64,000 nt of DNA from Microbulbifer sp. HZ11. GTDB lineage: Bacteria > Pseudomonadota > Gammaproteobacteria > Pseudomonadales > Cellvibrionaceae. Positions within the stretch are counted from its first letter, which is position 1, and the number at the start of each line of letters is the position of its first letter. Under the pieces are notes generated by a model. It did no database searches. It saw nothing but the letters and a program-made list of their open reading frames with translations, and was not told the DNA's origin. The DNA is taken from contig NZ_JELR01000002.1 of the NCBI RefSeq assembly GCF_000708675.1, positions 186,001-250,000 of the forward strand. Reading direction: 5' to 3'. The position numbers and the translations under genes were made by a program. Shown here piece by piece: positions 18,603-27,419 of this stretch.

Positions 18603-20135
18603 TCAATGCGCAGCCATTTTCGCGAGATGCCGCTGCAGCTCACTCAACCAGCTGCGATGCGGCATCAACTCACCGGTGACCTTCGTCGAATGGTCCCGCA
18701 ATTCGCGGATAATTTCACGTGCCCTTTCGGCTTCTTTGCCACCAATCGGTGTCGGCTGGGTATCGAAGTTCATGCCATAAAGAACGTACAAGTGATTCTC
18801 GACCCCGAAAATGTCGAAAGTACTGAAAAAGTCTGAAGACTTTGGAGTCACAACTTTCCATCGTTGAAGCCGCTCCTCCAGCACATCCGATTTCTGCGCT
18901 CCGCGGGTGCAATCGAGCCAGAAACCAGAGTCCTGCCGATCGGAAATACAATAGTGCAACTGGACAAAGTCGATCACCCTTTCCCAAGTGTATCGAACGG
19001 CCTTGTTGTAGTAACCCGTGAGCACCGAGATGTCTTCCATTGTTCTCGGGAAGCTTTTCGCCAACAAACTGGCGGAAAAATCGGTTACCAAAATGGATGT
19101 CGCTTCCAATGGCTCGACAAAGCCCTGCGCCAACCCTAAAGCCGCACAGTTTTTCTTCCAGAACTGCTGCCGGTAACCGATTTTCATCGGAATCTTACGC
19201 ACCGATTCAGAATCTACAGTGCGCCCCAGGTATTCGGAGAACACGTCAGCCGCCTCGCTATCACTCATGTGCGCACTGGAATATACGCAGCCCAACCCCC
19301 TCCTTGTCGTCAGCGGGATATCCCAGATCCACCCTGCCTTATGCGCATGAGCAGTGGTGTACGGTTGAATCGGACTTTCCTGCTCAGTCGCCTCCTGTAG
19401 TACCAGGGCACTATCGGTAAGAATCTGCGAGGATTTATCTTCAAATGGGGTCTCCAGCGCTTCACCGAGCAAAACAGCGCTAAAACCGCTGCAATCCAGA
19501 TAAAAGTCAAATGCCTCCTCACCACCAGATGTATAGACGAGCTTCGCGATGTTTCCCTGGTCATCCAGTCGGACGTTGCGCACCGTCTCGAACTTATGTT
19601 GTACACCGAAGCGCCGTTTGGCATTGGATGCCAGCAGCTCAGAAAATTTTGCCGCATTAAAGTGATAAGCATAATCAACCGCCCCCAGGTAAGGGGGTGA
19701 AGATTTGCGTTTCGGGCACTTATTCCCTTCCGCGACGTCGAAGACGTCCGACAGATGGGAAAATGGTACATCGTTCTTGATCGTCAGCCAGTAATCAGTA
19801 ACGTCATATCCCTTGGGGTAAGGAGAACTAAACGGGTGATAATAGAAGTGCTCCGCCTCGCCTTTTTCATGCGCCATCCAATTTGAAAACTTGATGCCTG
19901 TTTTCAAGGTCGCGTCGCATGTGGCCAGCAGGTCGATTTCGGAGATACCAAACTTGTGCAGGGTCTCCTTTATACGCGGAACCGTTCCTTCCCCTACTCC
20001 AATGACTGGCACATCCTTGGACTCGATAAGTGTAATCTGAATATCCGGATCCTTGGATAGCTCGACTCCCAGATGATTGGCAGCTATCCAACCTGCTGTG
20101 CCACCACCAACAATCGCAATTTTTCTTATTTTCAT
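18603..20135 (-). CDS. Flavin-dependent tryptophan-halogenase family protein
   Basis: 510 aa, full length. N-terminal FAD-binding VGGGTAGW (9-16); the flavin-halogenase signature W-x-W-x-I-P as W269-I-W-D-I-P274; the Lys equivalent to the catalytic Lys79 of PrnA as K78 (ATLKTGIKF); and GFVEPLEATSI near 338-348 with the conserved Glu. All key residues are present, so it may be catalytically competent. The context (TonB receptor, 2OG-oxygenase-like gene, SapC) differs from natural-product clusters, and no flavin reductase is nearby. Its true substrate is unknown; free Trp is doubtful. It follows the receptor gene by 62 nt with a terminator-like hairpin in between. Confidence 0.9.
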   Translation of the reverse strand: MKIRKIAIVGGGTAGWIAANHLGVELSKDPDIQITLIESKDVPVIGVGEGTVPRIKETLHKFGISEIDLLATCDATLKTGIKFSNWMAHEKGEAEHFYYHPFSSPYPKGYDVTDYWLTIKNDVPFSHLSDVFDVAEGNKCPKRKSSPPYLGAVDYAYHFNAAKFSELLASNAKRRFGVQHKFETVRNVRLDDQGNIAKLVYTSGGEEAFDFYLDCSGFSAVLLGEALETPFEDKSSQILTDSALVLQEATEQESPIQPYTTAHAHKAGWIWDIPLTTRRGLGCVYSSAHMSDSEAADVFSEYLGRTVDSESVRKIPMKIGYRQQFWKKNCAALGLAQGFVEPLEATSILVTDFSASLLAKSFPRTMEDISVLTGYYNKAVRYTWERVIDFVQLHYCISDRQDSGFWLDCTRGAQKSDVLEERLQRWKVVTPKSSDFFSTFDIFGVENHLYVLYGMNFDTQPTPIGGKEAERAREIIRELRDHSTKVTGELMPHRSWLSELQRHLAKMAAH

Positions 20136-20151
20136 ATCACTTACCTCGAGG

Positions 20152-20185
20152 CAAAAAAAAGCCCAGCTAATAGCTGGGCTTTTTA
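20152..20185. terminator. Hairpin between TonB receptor and halogenase genes
   Basis: GCCCAGCT (20161-20168) is inverted at 20172-20179, with eight A on the left and five T on the right, so it can act in both directions. On the minus strand it lies between the receptor stop (20198) and the halogenase start (20135). Partial termination would make more receptor than enzyme. Confidence 0.85.
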
Positions 20186-20197
20186 TTCACTCAGTTC

Positions 20198-22843
20198 TTA
20201 GAACTTGTAGCTTGCACCCAGCTGGTACACGGCTTCGCCCTGGAAGGACCACGCCGGGAAACCTTCCTGGAGTGAGCCTTTCATGCCAGTCGCAGAGCTT
20301 GATGCATCAGCAGCACCGAACTGAATGTCATCTTCTTCAAGCACGTTAATCGCTTCGAAGGTTACATCCAGGTTTTCGGTAGCATACCAGTACAAGCTCA
20401 GATCCAGCGACCCGAAGTCGTCGTGCATGCGGTTACCGTACCAGAAACCACCGTCACGAATCAGGTACTCGGAACGGAAGTTGTATGCTGCACGAGCTGA
20501 GAAGGTGTCATTTTCCCAGTAACCCACGAGGTTGTAGGCGTGCTCGGAAGACTCGGTGAACAGCGGCAGCTGGTCCATAAAGGCTTCACTCGGCGCTTCC
20601 GCATCGGTGTAGGTGTAGTTGGCTGCAACACCAAAGCCATTATCGAACGCGTGCTGAATTTGCAGCTCCAGACCCTGGATATCGGCACCACCGGAGTTCT
20701 TCAGGGTTTCAACAGCCCATACGTCACCAGCGGCCGGATCTTCAAGGCCGATCTGCTGATCGGTCATGATGTCAGACGTTACAAAGTCGTCGATGGACTT
20801 GACGAAGTAAGTCGCAGACACCAGGTTGCCGTCACCGTAGTAGTACTCGATGGCGATATCCGCACTGGTAGCCTTCATCGGTAGAAGACCTTCGCTACCA
20901 ACACGCAGTTGCTGGTTCAGCTCATTGTCGTCGGCAAAGCCGTTGTAGGCGACCAGCATATCATCGTAGTTCGGACGGCTAATGGCCTGGGAGGCAGAAG
21001 CGCGCAGAACCACGTCTTCAGACAGCTCGTAGCGAACGGTAGCGCTAGGCAGCACGTCGCTGTAGTCCGCACCGTAGTTGGACAGGGCGTAGCTGTAACC
21101 AACGTTCGCAGCAATTTCGCCGTCCATCGGCTCGGTGCCATCCAGATCGTACTGGGTGCGGGTTACGTCGGTAGAGATGTAACGCAGACCGAAGTTACCG
21201 GTCAGGGCACCGGATTCGAAAGTGAACATGCCGTACAGGGCGGTGTTCTCTTCGTTCAAGTCGGAGTAACCAGCGCGCTCTTCCACCCACTGATCAAGGC
21301 TGTTGCGGGTAACGGCAACCATTGCGTCCAGATCAGGTTTCGGTGCAGTGAAACCGTTTTGGCCCACCTCATAAATACCGCTGTATACGTCAGAGGTAGA
21401 AACCTGCTGCGGAGTAATCTGACCGGTGAAGGAACGACGGTTTACGTCGTGGTCAGTCCAGCGAGCGCCAGTTTTGAAAGAAGTCAGGACACCAACATTG
21501 AGGTCGAACTCGACATCAACCTGCGCATAGGTTTCTTCGTCTTGCGCGGGGCCACTACCTACTGCCCAACCTTGCGGGGAAGTGGTTGCAGCGTAGTCAT
21601 CCAGAGTCAGGCTCGGATCCAGAGTGGGGTTAATGATGATCTCATTGCCGGTCGCATCAATAGAACCTTCCCACAGGGACATGGTATCGCCCAGGCTCGG
21701 GAAATGCTGGAAGTTAGTGGTGAAGTCGGTGCCACCTTCCGCTTTGGTAGAGCCGATGTTACCGCTTACGCGGAAACCATCACCTTCATACTCAGTGCCG
21801 AAATCGAAAGTATCAGAGCTCATGGAGGACTTGCGGCCCCAGGTCTGAATAAAGGTTTCGTTGCCGAGCGCACCGCCCGCCCAGCCAATTTCCAGGTCAC
21901 CGAACTGAGAGTTGGTAGTTGTGCTGGAAGTACACAGGCCTGCTGCATTGGTGGTGTTGCAGGTAACGTTGTCACCATTCAGGGTAAACAAGTACAGGCT
22001 GGTGTTGGAGTTATCAGCCTGCATGTCCAGGGACATCGCGTGCAGGGTGAAAGACAGCTCTTCTGTGGGCGCGTACTGCAGGGTTACATCCAGAGCTGTA
22101 CGCTCTTGATCCTGAATAAAGGTAGTCGGCGCGACGTCGCCCCACCAGCGGTAGTCAGACTCGGTACCGCGGCGCACGTATTCGCGATCTTCTTTGGCTG
22201 CGGCAACCAGTACACCAAAAGTCTCTTCATCGTTCTTCCAGCTGTACAAGCCAGAAACTTCCGGGGCAACTTCATCACTGATAGTGCCGACGCGAGCGGT
22301 AGTACCAATCCACGCAGTGTTCGCGTCGAGGTCCAAAGGCTTACGAGTATTGACGATAACAGTTCCGCCGATACCGCCTTCGTTAAGGTCAGCACGGGAG
22401 GACTTATAAACCTCAATGCCACCGATCAGCTCAGCAGGCAGCAGAGAATAGTTGAAGCTGCGATCGACCGGTATCTGGTCAAACCAGCCAGTGGACGCAA
22501 CATTCTGACCATTCAACTGGGTCAAAGTCATGGACGGAGCTGCACCGCGAATTGAGACAGAAGCGCCCTGACCAAACGCACGGCCTACTGTGATACCCGG
22601 GATACGCCCCAGAGCTTCACCTACGTCAGAATCGGGGAACTTGCCCACATCTTCTGCAGATACGGCGTCAACCAGGTCGGTTGCGTCACGCTTGATATTT
22701 ACGGCGTCTTGCAGAGCCCCACGAATACCGGTAACAGTAATTTCTTCCAGAGCGTCTTCTTGAGCAACTGCCAGCGGAGCCATCAGGCCACCACTCAGTA
22801 CAGCTGCACTGATCGAGAGAGCGAGTTTGTTGCGCTTAAGCAT
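20198..22843 (-). CDS. TonB-dependent receptor linked to GlcNAc/ED regulon
   Basis: 881 aa. Signal peptide 1-27, TonB box EEITVTG at 33-39, and a plug with ALGRIPGITVGRAFGQGASVSIRGAAPSMTLTQLNGQ, the style of the Xanthomonas/Caulobacter receptor family. A beta-barrel follows, ending in a C-terminal Phe (GASYKF). AAGGAAGGGG precedes the ATG. Two identical copies of a palindromic operator (22913-22928 and 22937-22952) lie 70-110 bp upstream, and the same motif precedes pgi and nagK. It probably imports an amino sugar or chitin/peptidoglycan-type oligosaccharide across the outer membrane; the substrate is inferred from that motif, not seen in the protein. Confidence 0.93.
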   Translation of the reverse strand: MLKRNKLALSISAAVLSGGLMAPLAVAQEDALEEITVTGIRGALQDAVNIKRDATDLVDAVSAEDVGKFPDSDVGEALGRIPGITVGRAFGQGASVSIRGAAPSMTLTQLNGQNVASTGWFDQIPVDRSFNYSLLPAELIGGIEVYKSSRADLNEGGIGGTVIVNTRKPLDLDANTAWIGTTARVGTISDEVAPEVSGLYSWKNDEETFGVLVAAAKEDREYVRRGTESDYRWWGDVAPTTFIQDQERTALDVTLQYAPTEELSFTLHAMSLDMQADNSNTSLYLFTLNGDNVTCNTTNAAGLCTSSTTTNSQFGDLEIGWAGGALGNETFIQTWGRKSSMSSDTFDFGTEYEGDGFRVSGNIGSTKAEGGTDFTTNFQHFPSLGDTMSLWEGSIDATGNEIIINPTLDPSLTLDDYAATTSPQGWAVGSGPAQDEETYAQVDVEFDLNVGVLTSFKTGARWTDHDVNRRSFTGQITPQQVSTSDVYSGIYEVGQNGFTAPKPDLDAMVAVTRNSLDQWVEERAGYSDLNEENTALYGMFTFESGALTGNFGLRYISTDVTRTQYDLDGTEPMDGEIAANVGYSYALSNYGADYSDVLPSATVRYELSEDVVLRASASQAISRPNYDDMLVAYNGFADDNELNQQLRVGSEGLLPMKATSADIAIEYYYGDGNLVSATYFVKSIDDFVTSDIMTDQQIGLEDPAAGDVWAVETLKNSGGADIQGLELQIQHAFDNGFGVAANYTYTDAEAPSEAFMDQLPLFTESSEHAYNLVGYWENDTFSARAAYNFRSEYLIRDGGFWYGNRMHDDFGSLDLSLYWYATENLDVTFEAINVLEEDDIQFGAADASSSATGMKGSLQEGFPAWSFQGEAVYQLGASYKF

Positions 22844-22912
22844 CGATTTCCCCTTCCTTTTTTATAGATATAAAGGTTTGGTTAGAAACTTTTATTCACC
22901 TTGTACCGCCAA

Positions 22913-22928
22913 ATGATAGCGCTGTCAT
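22913..22928. promoter_or_regulatory. LacI-type operator, copy A (TonB receptor)
   Basis: ATGATAGCGCTGTCAT, a near-perfect 16-bp palindrome with a central CG pair, as LacI-family operators have. It is identical to copy B and matches the sites before pgi and nagK in 13-14 of 16 positions. Confidence 0.8.
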
Positions 22929-22936
22929 TCGTTTTT

Positions 22937-22952
22937 ATGATAGCGCTGTCAT
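22937..22952. promoter_or_regulatory. LacI-type operator, copy B (TonB receptor)
   Basis: Exact second copy of ATGATAGCGCTGTCAT, 24 bp (start to start) from copy A. Two sites this close could bind two dimers or one tetramer on the receptor promoter. Confidence 0.8.
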
Positions 22953-23170
22953 TCTCACGATCGACAATACACAGAATGAAATAAAAAAGCTACAGGCCTT
23001 CGGGGAATTTATCTGGGTATTTTGCAGTTTTTTGTAACAGCTGCCTGTCATTTGTGACAGTTGGGAGTGATTTTACATGGGAACTGGGACGCACACAGGA
23101 TATTTTCTGTACAGAAAAGGTGACCGGTTAGTCTTCCGCTTCAGATGGAGGGTTTATATAGGCTGGAACC

Positions 23171-23198
23171 AAAACTCCCGGCACAGAGCCGGGAGTTT
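23171..23198 (-). terminator. Terminator after pyk
   Basis: AAACTCCCGGC (23172-23182) and GCCGGGAGTTT (23188-23198) form an 11-bp perfect stem with a 5-nt loop. On the minus strand the stem ends in GTTTTGG. It follows the pyk stop codon by 29 nt. Confidence 0.8.
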
Positions 23199-23227
23199 AC
23201 GGGAGTCCGTTCAGAATCCGCTAGAGA

Positions 23228-24664
23228 TTACTCGATTTCCTTGATTCTCATGGAGCTGGTACCGCCACCCATATTCAGGCGCTCGCCTTGGGTGATCAGG
23301 ATACGCTGGCCTTTCTCCAGTTCGATACGGGACCCCAAAACCTCGACAATCGCATCGGTCAAGTGACCTAGTGGTACGGACGCAGGGTCAAACTCAATGG
23401 GCTCGACACCACGCAGCAACACCAGTTGGCGGGCAACGCGGGAATGACGGGTCAGTGCGTAGATCGGCAGGCGACTGGTAGCCCGGGACATGATGCGTGG
23501 GGTGCGGCCGGATTCGGTAAGCGCGGCAACGGCGCACAGGTTTTCAACTCGTGCTGCAGATTCGATTGCGGCCTGGGCAATCACCGTATCGATTGCTTCC
23601 GACGCAGTACGGTCGGCTGCCGGACGGGAGGTTGTCCCCAGGTACTGCTCTGCACCAACAACCACTTCCGCCATGGACTCCACGGCAGCGACCGGGAAAT
23701 CGCCGGCAGCGGTTTCCGCGGATAGCATTACCGCGTCGGTACCATCCAGCACGGCGTTGGCCACATCCATCACTTCCGCGCGGGTCGGCGTGGGATTGGT
23801 GATCATGGATTCCATCATCTGGGTGGCGGTAATCACACCGCGGTTCAGCGCATTGGCACGGTTGATCAGTTTTTTCTGCACGCCCACCAGTGCAGCATCG
23901 CCAATTTCCACACCCAAATCACCACGGGCCACCATGATGACATCGGAGGCGAGAATAATATCGTCCATCTGCTGGTCATTATTCACCGCTTCGGCGCGCT
24001 CAACCTTGGCCACGATGGCGGCATTGCTGCCGGCTTCGCGCATGGCCTTGCGAGCGATTTCCAGATCCTCGCCGCTGCGCGGAAAACTCACCGCCAGGAA
24101 ATCCACATCCAGCTCGGCAGCGAGCTTGATGTCTTCGTAGTCTTTTTCTGTCAGCGCCGGCGCAGAAAGGCCGCCACCCAGAAGGTTGATACCTTTATTG
24201 TTGGAGAGCTTGCCACCCTGCAGTACACGGCAGAACAGCTTGCTGTTGGTGCCACCGGTCACCTCGAGACGAATCTTGCCGTCGTCCAGCAACAGGATAT
24301 TACCAGGCTTGCAGTCGGCGATCAGGGACGGGTAGTCCACGCCCACTTTCTGCTGGTTACCACCCTCTTTCGGGCAGTCCGCATCAAGGGTGAACTCCGC
24401 ATTATTCTCGAGAAAGATGCTGCCTTCGGCAAAACGGGCGATGCGAATTTTCGGGCCTTGCAGGTCACCGAGTACGGCAACCAGTTTGTTTTGCTCTGCA
24501 GCGGCACGACGCACTTCTTCCACACGCTTGCGGTGATCGTCGGCACTGCCATGGGAGAAGTTCAGGCGTACAACATTAACGCCGGCGCGGATAATCTCGT
24601 CAATAACACGCGGCTTGTCTGTGCCTGGGCCGAGCGTGGCAACAATTTTAGTATGGCGAATCAT
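23228..24664 (-). CDS. pyk: Pyruvate kinase
   Basis: 478 aa. It converts PEP and ADP to pyruvate and ATP, the last step of the route encoded here. N-terminal HTKIVATLGPGTDKPRVI, the VVRLNFSHG segment, the metal/PEP site VARGDLGVEIG, and ITATQMMESMITNPTPTRAEVMDVANAVLDGTDAVMLS are typical. The C-terminal allosteric domain is present and short. No Shine-Dalgarno is evident before the ATG. It is the last gene in the glycolytic run, 178 nt after gap, with a possible terminator and a palindrome in between, so it may also have its own promoter. Confidence 0.96.
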   Translation of the reverse strand: MIRHTKIVATLGPGTDKPRVIDEIIRAGVNVVRLNFSHGSADDHRKRVEEVRRAAAEQNKLVAVLGDLQGPKIRIARFAEGSIFLENNAEFTLDADCPKEGGNQQKVGVDYPSLIADCKPGNILLLDDGKIRLEVTGGTNSKLFCRVLQGGKLSNNKGINLLGGGLSAPALTEKDYEDIKLAAELDVDFLAVSFPRSGEDLEIARKAMREAGSNAAIVAKVERAEAVNNDQQMDDIILASDVIMVARGDLGVEIGDAALVGVQKKLINRANALNRGVITATQMMESMITNPTPTRAEVMDVANAVLDGTDAVMLSAETAAGDFPVAAVESMAEVVVGAEQYLGTTSRPAADRTASEAIDTVIAQAAIESAARVENLCAVAALTESGRTPRIMSRATSRLPIYALTRHSRVARQLVLLRGVEPIEFDPASVPLGHLTDAIVEVLGSRIELEKGQRILITQGERLNMGGGTSSMRIKEIE

Positions 24665-24740
24665 AGTGGTGTTTTTGTATTTGAATTAGGAGTGAGACGT
24701 TTTTTTGATAATCGAATTGTTATTTCAGTCGTTATTGACT

Positions 24741-24778
24741 GGGGAATAATACCGGAGCGGGTATTGCACCCACTCCGG
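24741..24778 (-). terminator. Possible terminator between gap and pyk
   Basis: CCGGAGCGGGT (24752-24762) pairs with ACCCACTCCGG (24768-24778) with one mismatch. On the minus strand it is followed by TATTATTCCCC. The tail is weakly T-rich, so attenuation is more likely than full termination. Confidence 0.5.
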
Positions 24779-24781
24779 CAA

Positions 24782-24798
24782 GATAACGAAACGTTATC
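24782..24798. promoter_or_regulatory. 17-bp perfect palindrome between gap and pyk
   Basis: GATAACG-AAA-CGTTATC is exactly symmetrical around three A. It lies about 118 bp upstream of pyk and 45 bp downstream of gap. It could be an operator for pyk or a small RNA hairpin; no known regulator is assigned. Confidence 0.4.
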
Positions 24799-24842
24799 AG
24801 GCTGCAGTTTATTAACAGTTACAGCCGTTTTACTTGGCTCGA

Positions 24843-25856
24843 TTAAAGACCCTGAGCCTTCGCCATTGCCAGGCTGGTATCGAGCATACGGTGAGAGAAG
24901 CCCCACTCGTTGTCGTACCAGGACATGACTTTCACCAGGTTACCGTTTACACGGGTGTGGTTGGCATCGAAGTGGCTGGAAGCCGCAGTGTGGTTAAAAT
25001 CCACAGAGACCAGAGGCTGGTCGCAGTAAGACAGCACACCACCTTTCATGCTACCGGCGGCATCTTGCAGGATTGCATTGATTTCATCGGCAGTGGTTTC
25101 GCGGCTGGCGATAAACTGGCAATCCACCAGGGATACGTTATTTACCGGTACACGAACGGCCATACCATCCAGCTTGCCTTGCAGTTCTGGCAGAACCAGG
25201 CCAACTGCAGCGGCAGCGCCAGTCTTGGTTGGAATCATGTTGTCTGCCGCAGCGCGCGCGCGGTAGATATCTTTGTGTACCGCATCCTGAGTGTTCTGAT
25301 CGTTGGTATAGGCGTGCACGGTAGTCATAAAGCCGCGCTCGATGCCGATGGATTCGTTCAGAACCTTGGCCACCGGAGCCAGGCAGTTGGTGGTACAGGA
25401 CGCGTTGGATACAACTTTGTGTTCCGCAGTCAATTTATCGTCATTTACCCCATAAACCACGGTCAGGTCAGCATCTTTGGACGGTGCAGAAATCAGTACC
25501 GCTTTGGCACCCGCTTGCATGTGCTTGGAAGCTGCCGCTTTATCGGTAAACAAGCCGGTACATTCCAGCACCAGATCCACTTCCAGTTCCGCCCACGGCA
25601 GAGCAGCGGGGTCGCGCTCCTGGCAAACTTTTACGGTGTCGCCACCGATCACCAGATTTTCGCCGTCGACGGCAACTTCGGTGTTGAAACGGCCGTGTAC
25701 AGTGTCGAAACGGGTCAGGTGGGCATTGGCCTCAACCGGCGCCAGATCATTGATCGCGACCAGTTGGATGCGGTCGTTGTAGCCGGACTCGTAAATAGCA
25801 CGAGTTACATTGCGTCCAATACGTCCATATCCGTTGATAGCAATTCTGAGTTTCAT
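24843..25856 (-). CDS. gap: Glyceraldehyde-3-phosphate dehydrogenase, type I
   Basis: 337 aa from the ATG at 25856, where the family sequence [16 protein letters not shown] begins and AGAGGG lies upstream; a 27-residue in-frame extension is discarded. NAD-binding NGYGRIGRN with Asp after the second strand (INDLAP) favours NAD. The catalytic Cys is C154 in [12 protein letters not shown]. It oxidises the glyceraldehyde-3-P produced by Eda in this pathway. The protein is closer in look to Gap enzymes of glucose catabolic loci than to E. coli GapA, but this is impression only. Confidence 0.95.
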   Translation of the reverse strand: MKLRIAINGYGRIGRNVTRAIYESGYNDRIQLVAINDLAPVEANAHLTRFDTVHGRFNTEVAVDGENLVIGGDTVKVCQERDPAALPWAELEVDLVLECTGLFTDKAAASKHMQAGAKAVLISAPSKDADLTVVYGVNDDKLTAEHKVVSNASCTTNCLAPVAKVLNESIGIERGFMTTVHAYTNDQNTQDAVHKDIYRARAAADNMIPTKTGAAAAVGLVLPELQGKLDGMAVRVPVNNVSLVDCQFIASRETTADEINAILQDAAGSMKGGVLSYCDQPLVSVDFNHTAASSHFDANHTRVNGNLVKVMSWYDNEWGFSHRMLDTSLAMAKAQGL

Positions 25857-25958
25857 ATCGCTACACCCTCTGTGTCTTAAAAATTGTGGATTATTTGTTT
25901 GTTCTAAGCGCCGGGTGATCGATCCCCCCCAGCACAATTCTGCTCAGTGAAACTGCTT

Positions 25959-26588
25959 TTAACCTTTCAGCAGGGAGGCCTCTTTGGCCAGACGGGTAAT
26001 TTCCGCCCAGTTTTTCTCGGCAACCAGTTTCGGTGCTGCCATCCAGGAACCACCCACACAAACGACGTTGGACAGCGCCAGGTAATCACGTGCATTGCTC
26101 GGGCTGACGCCGCCGGTGGGGCAGAACTTCACTTTAGCCAGCGGACCACCGATGGATTTCAGCATCGGGATGCCACCGGCCGCTTCTGCGGGGAAGAATT
26201 TCTGATAACCGTAGCCACGCTCGAACAGGCGCATTACTTCTGATGGGTTCGCAGCACCTGGCAGCAGCGGTACCGATACGTTATCTGCCGCATCCAGCAG
26301 CGCCTCGGTGGCACCCGGGCTTACCATAAACGTCGCACCGGCATCCACGGAGCGCTGGATGTCGCCGGCGTTCAATACGGTACCAGTACCAACGTGGGCA
26401 TCCGGCAGATGCTTGGCAATTTCCTCTACGGCCGCCAATGCAGCCTCCGTACGCAGGGTTACTTCCAATACGTTAAGGCCACCTTCCACCAGTGCCTGCG
26501 CTAACGGCAGTGCGTCGCTGACGTTATCCACCACGATCACCGGCACTACGCCAGCCTGCTCCAAAACGGGTACCAGATTCTCTTGCAT
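25959..26588 (-). CDS. eda: KDPG aldolase (2-dehydro-3-deoxy-phosphogluconate aldolase)
   Basis: 209 aa from the ATG at 26588, which has AGGA 7 nt upstream; a GTG two codons earlier is too close to that RBS. It cleaves KDPG to pyruvate and glyceraldehyde-3-P and may also act on 4-hydroxy-2-oxoglutarate. Schiff-base Lys130 (GYGYQKFFPAEAAGG), acid/base Glu42 (VLEVTLRT) and GTGTVLNAGD are all present. It starts 37 nt after pgl in the Entner-Doudoroff operon. Confidence 0.96.
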   Translation of the reverse strand: MQENLVPVLEQAGVVPVIVVDNVSDALPLAQALVEGGLNVLEVTLRTEAALAAVEEIAKHLPDAHVGTGTVLNAGDIQRSVDAGATFMVSPGATEALLDAADNVSVPLLPGAANPSEVMRLFERGYGYQKFFPAEAAGGIPMLKSIGGPLAKVKFCPTGGVSPSNARDYLALSNVVCVGGSWMAAPKLVAEKNWAEITRLAKEASLLKG

Positions 26589-26625
26589 ACTCACTTCCTA
26601 AAACTCGTCGAAATTCATTATTGGC

Positions 26626-27336
26626 TTATGGAGCCCAGTACACGGTGACTGGCTTCGCCCCTTGCTTGAGAATGCTGCGTACCGGCATTTCACTCACGTC
26701 ATCACCGAGCAGCGCCTGGCGATAGACCTTGAGTTTTTCCTCACCGGTAATCAGCAATTTGATTTCTTTCGCCTGCAAGATTGCAGCGAGGGTCAGCGTC
26801 ATACGTTGGGTATGCGCTCCCGTCACCGCGCTCTGCTTGGCGGTAATGGCTTTACACAGCTTTCCACTCTTTGCGTCGAGCGCATCATCCAGCCCTTCTG
26901 CATAGGGGAAAAAAGACGCGGTATGACCGTCGTTCCCCATGCCGAGTACACAGACATCAAACGGGCGCGGCAGCTCTTGAAAAGCGCGTTCGCAATCCGC
27001 TTCACCTTCAGCCGGTGTCGCCGCAGCATTTTTCATACCCAGGCAAGGCGCCTTGGCCGCTTCATTCTGCAGCAGGCTATTTGAGATAAATGCGAGATTA
27101 CTCCCGGCTTCATCTTTTTCCACCCAACGCTCGTCAACCAGCGCTACATTCACCTGTTCCCAGGGCAGTGGACGACGGGAAAGCTCGCGATAAACCGGCT
27201 CAGGCGAGCTGCCACCGCTCACCAGAAAGGTCGCCTGACCGTTGGCCTTGATGCCGGCGTGCAGTGCCGCTGCGCACTCATTGGCAAGAGCCAGCGTGAG
27301 CCGTTCCCTATCTGCAAAAAACTTTTCTTCAACCAT
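26626..27336 (-). CDS. pgl: 6-phosphogluconolactonase
   Basis: 236 aa, DevB/SOL-type. It hydrolyses 6-phosphogluconolactone made by Zwf. Visible family motifs: FLVSGGSSPEPVYRELS near the N-terminus, VNVALVDERWVEKDEAGSN, and VLGMGNDGHTASFFP. It lies between zwf and eda, 69 nt after zwf. Confidence 0.95.
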   Translation of the reverse strand: MVEEKFFADRERLTLALANECAAALHAGIKANGQATFLVSGGSSPEPVYRELSRRPLPWEQVNVALVDERWVEKDEAGSNLAFISNSLLQNEAAKAPCLGMKNAAATPAEGEADCERAFQELPRPFDVCVLGMGNDGHTASFFPYAEGLDDALDAKSGKLCKAITAKQSAVTGAHTQRMTLTLAAILQAKEIKLLITGEEKLKVYRQALLGDDVSEMPVRSILKQGAKPVTVYWAP

Positions 27337-27373
27337 GTCGTTTTGACCTTTGCGTATTTTGCCGGTGCTGTCA

Positions 27374-27419
27374 GGTTAAATTACGGGTTAAACCTGTTGT
27401 TAAACCTAGGGGTTAAACC
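27374..27419. repeat. GGTTTAAC microrepeat over the zwf stop codon
   Basis: On the minus strand GGTTTAAC occurs three times and a partial TTTAACC a fourth time, about 13 bases apart. The array begins within the last codons of zwf, includes its TAG stop, and runs into the zwf-pgl gap. It may be slippage-derived. Confidence 0.6.

Larger units (their letters stand above)
22844..23227. other. Upstream region of the second TonB receptor
   Basis: 384 bases holding the receptor leader, two LacI-type operators, a further inverted pair CTGTCA-TTTG-TGACAG at 23045-23060 (arms in the opposite order to the operators), and the pyk terminator at 23171-23198. No gene is visible. Confidence 0.6.

Noticed and set aside
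20909-22555. 548-codon plus-strand frame opposite the second TonB receptor
   Set aside because: Antisense shadow; the minus strand encodes a full receptor with signal peptide, plug and barrel end.
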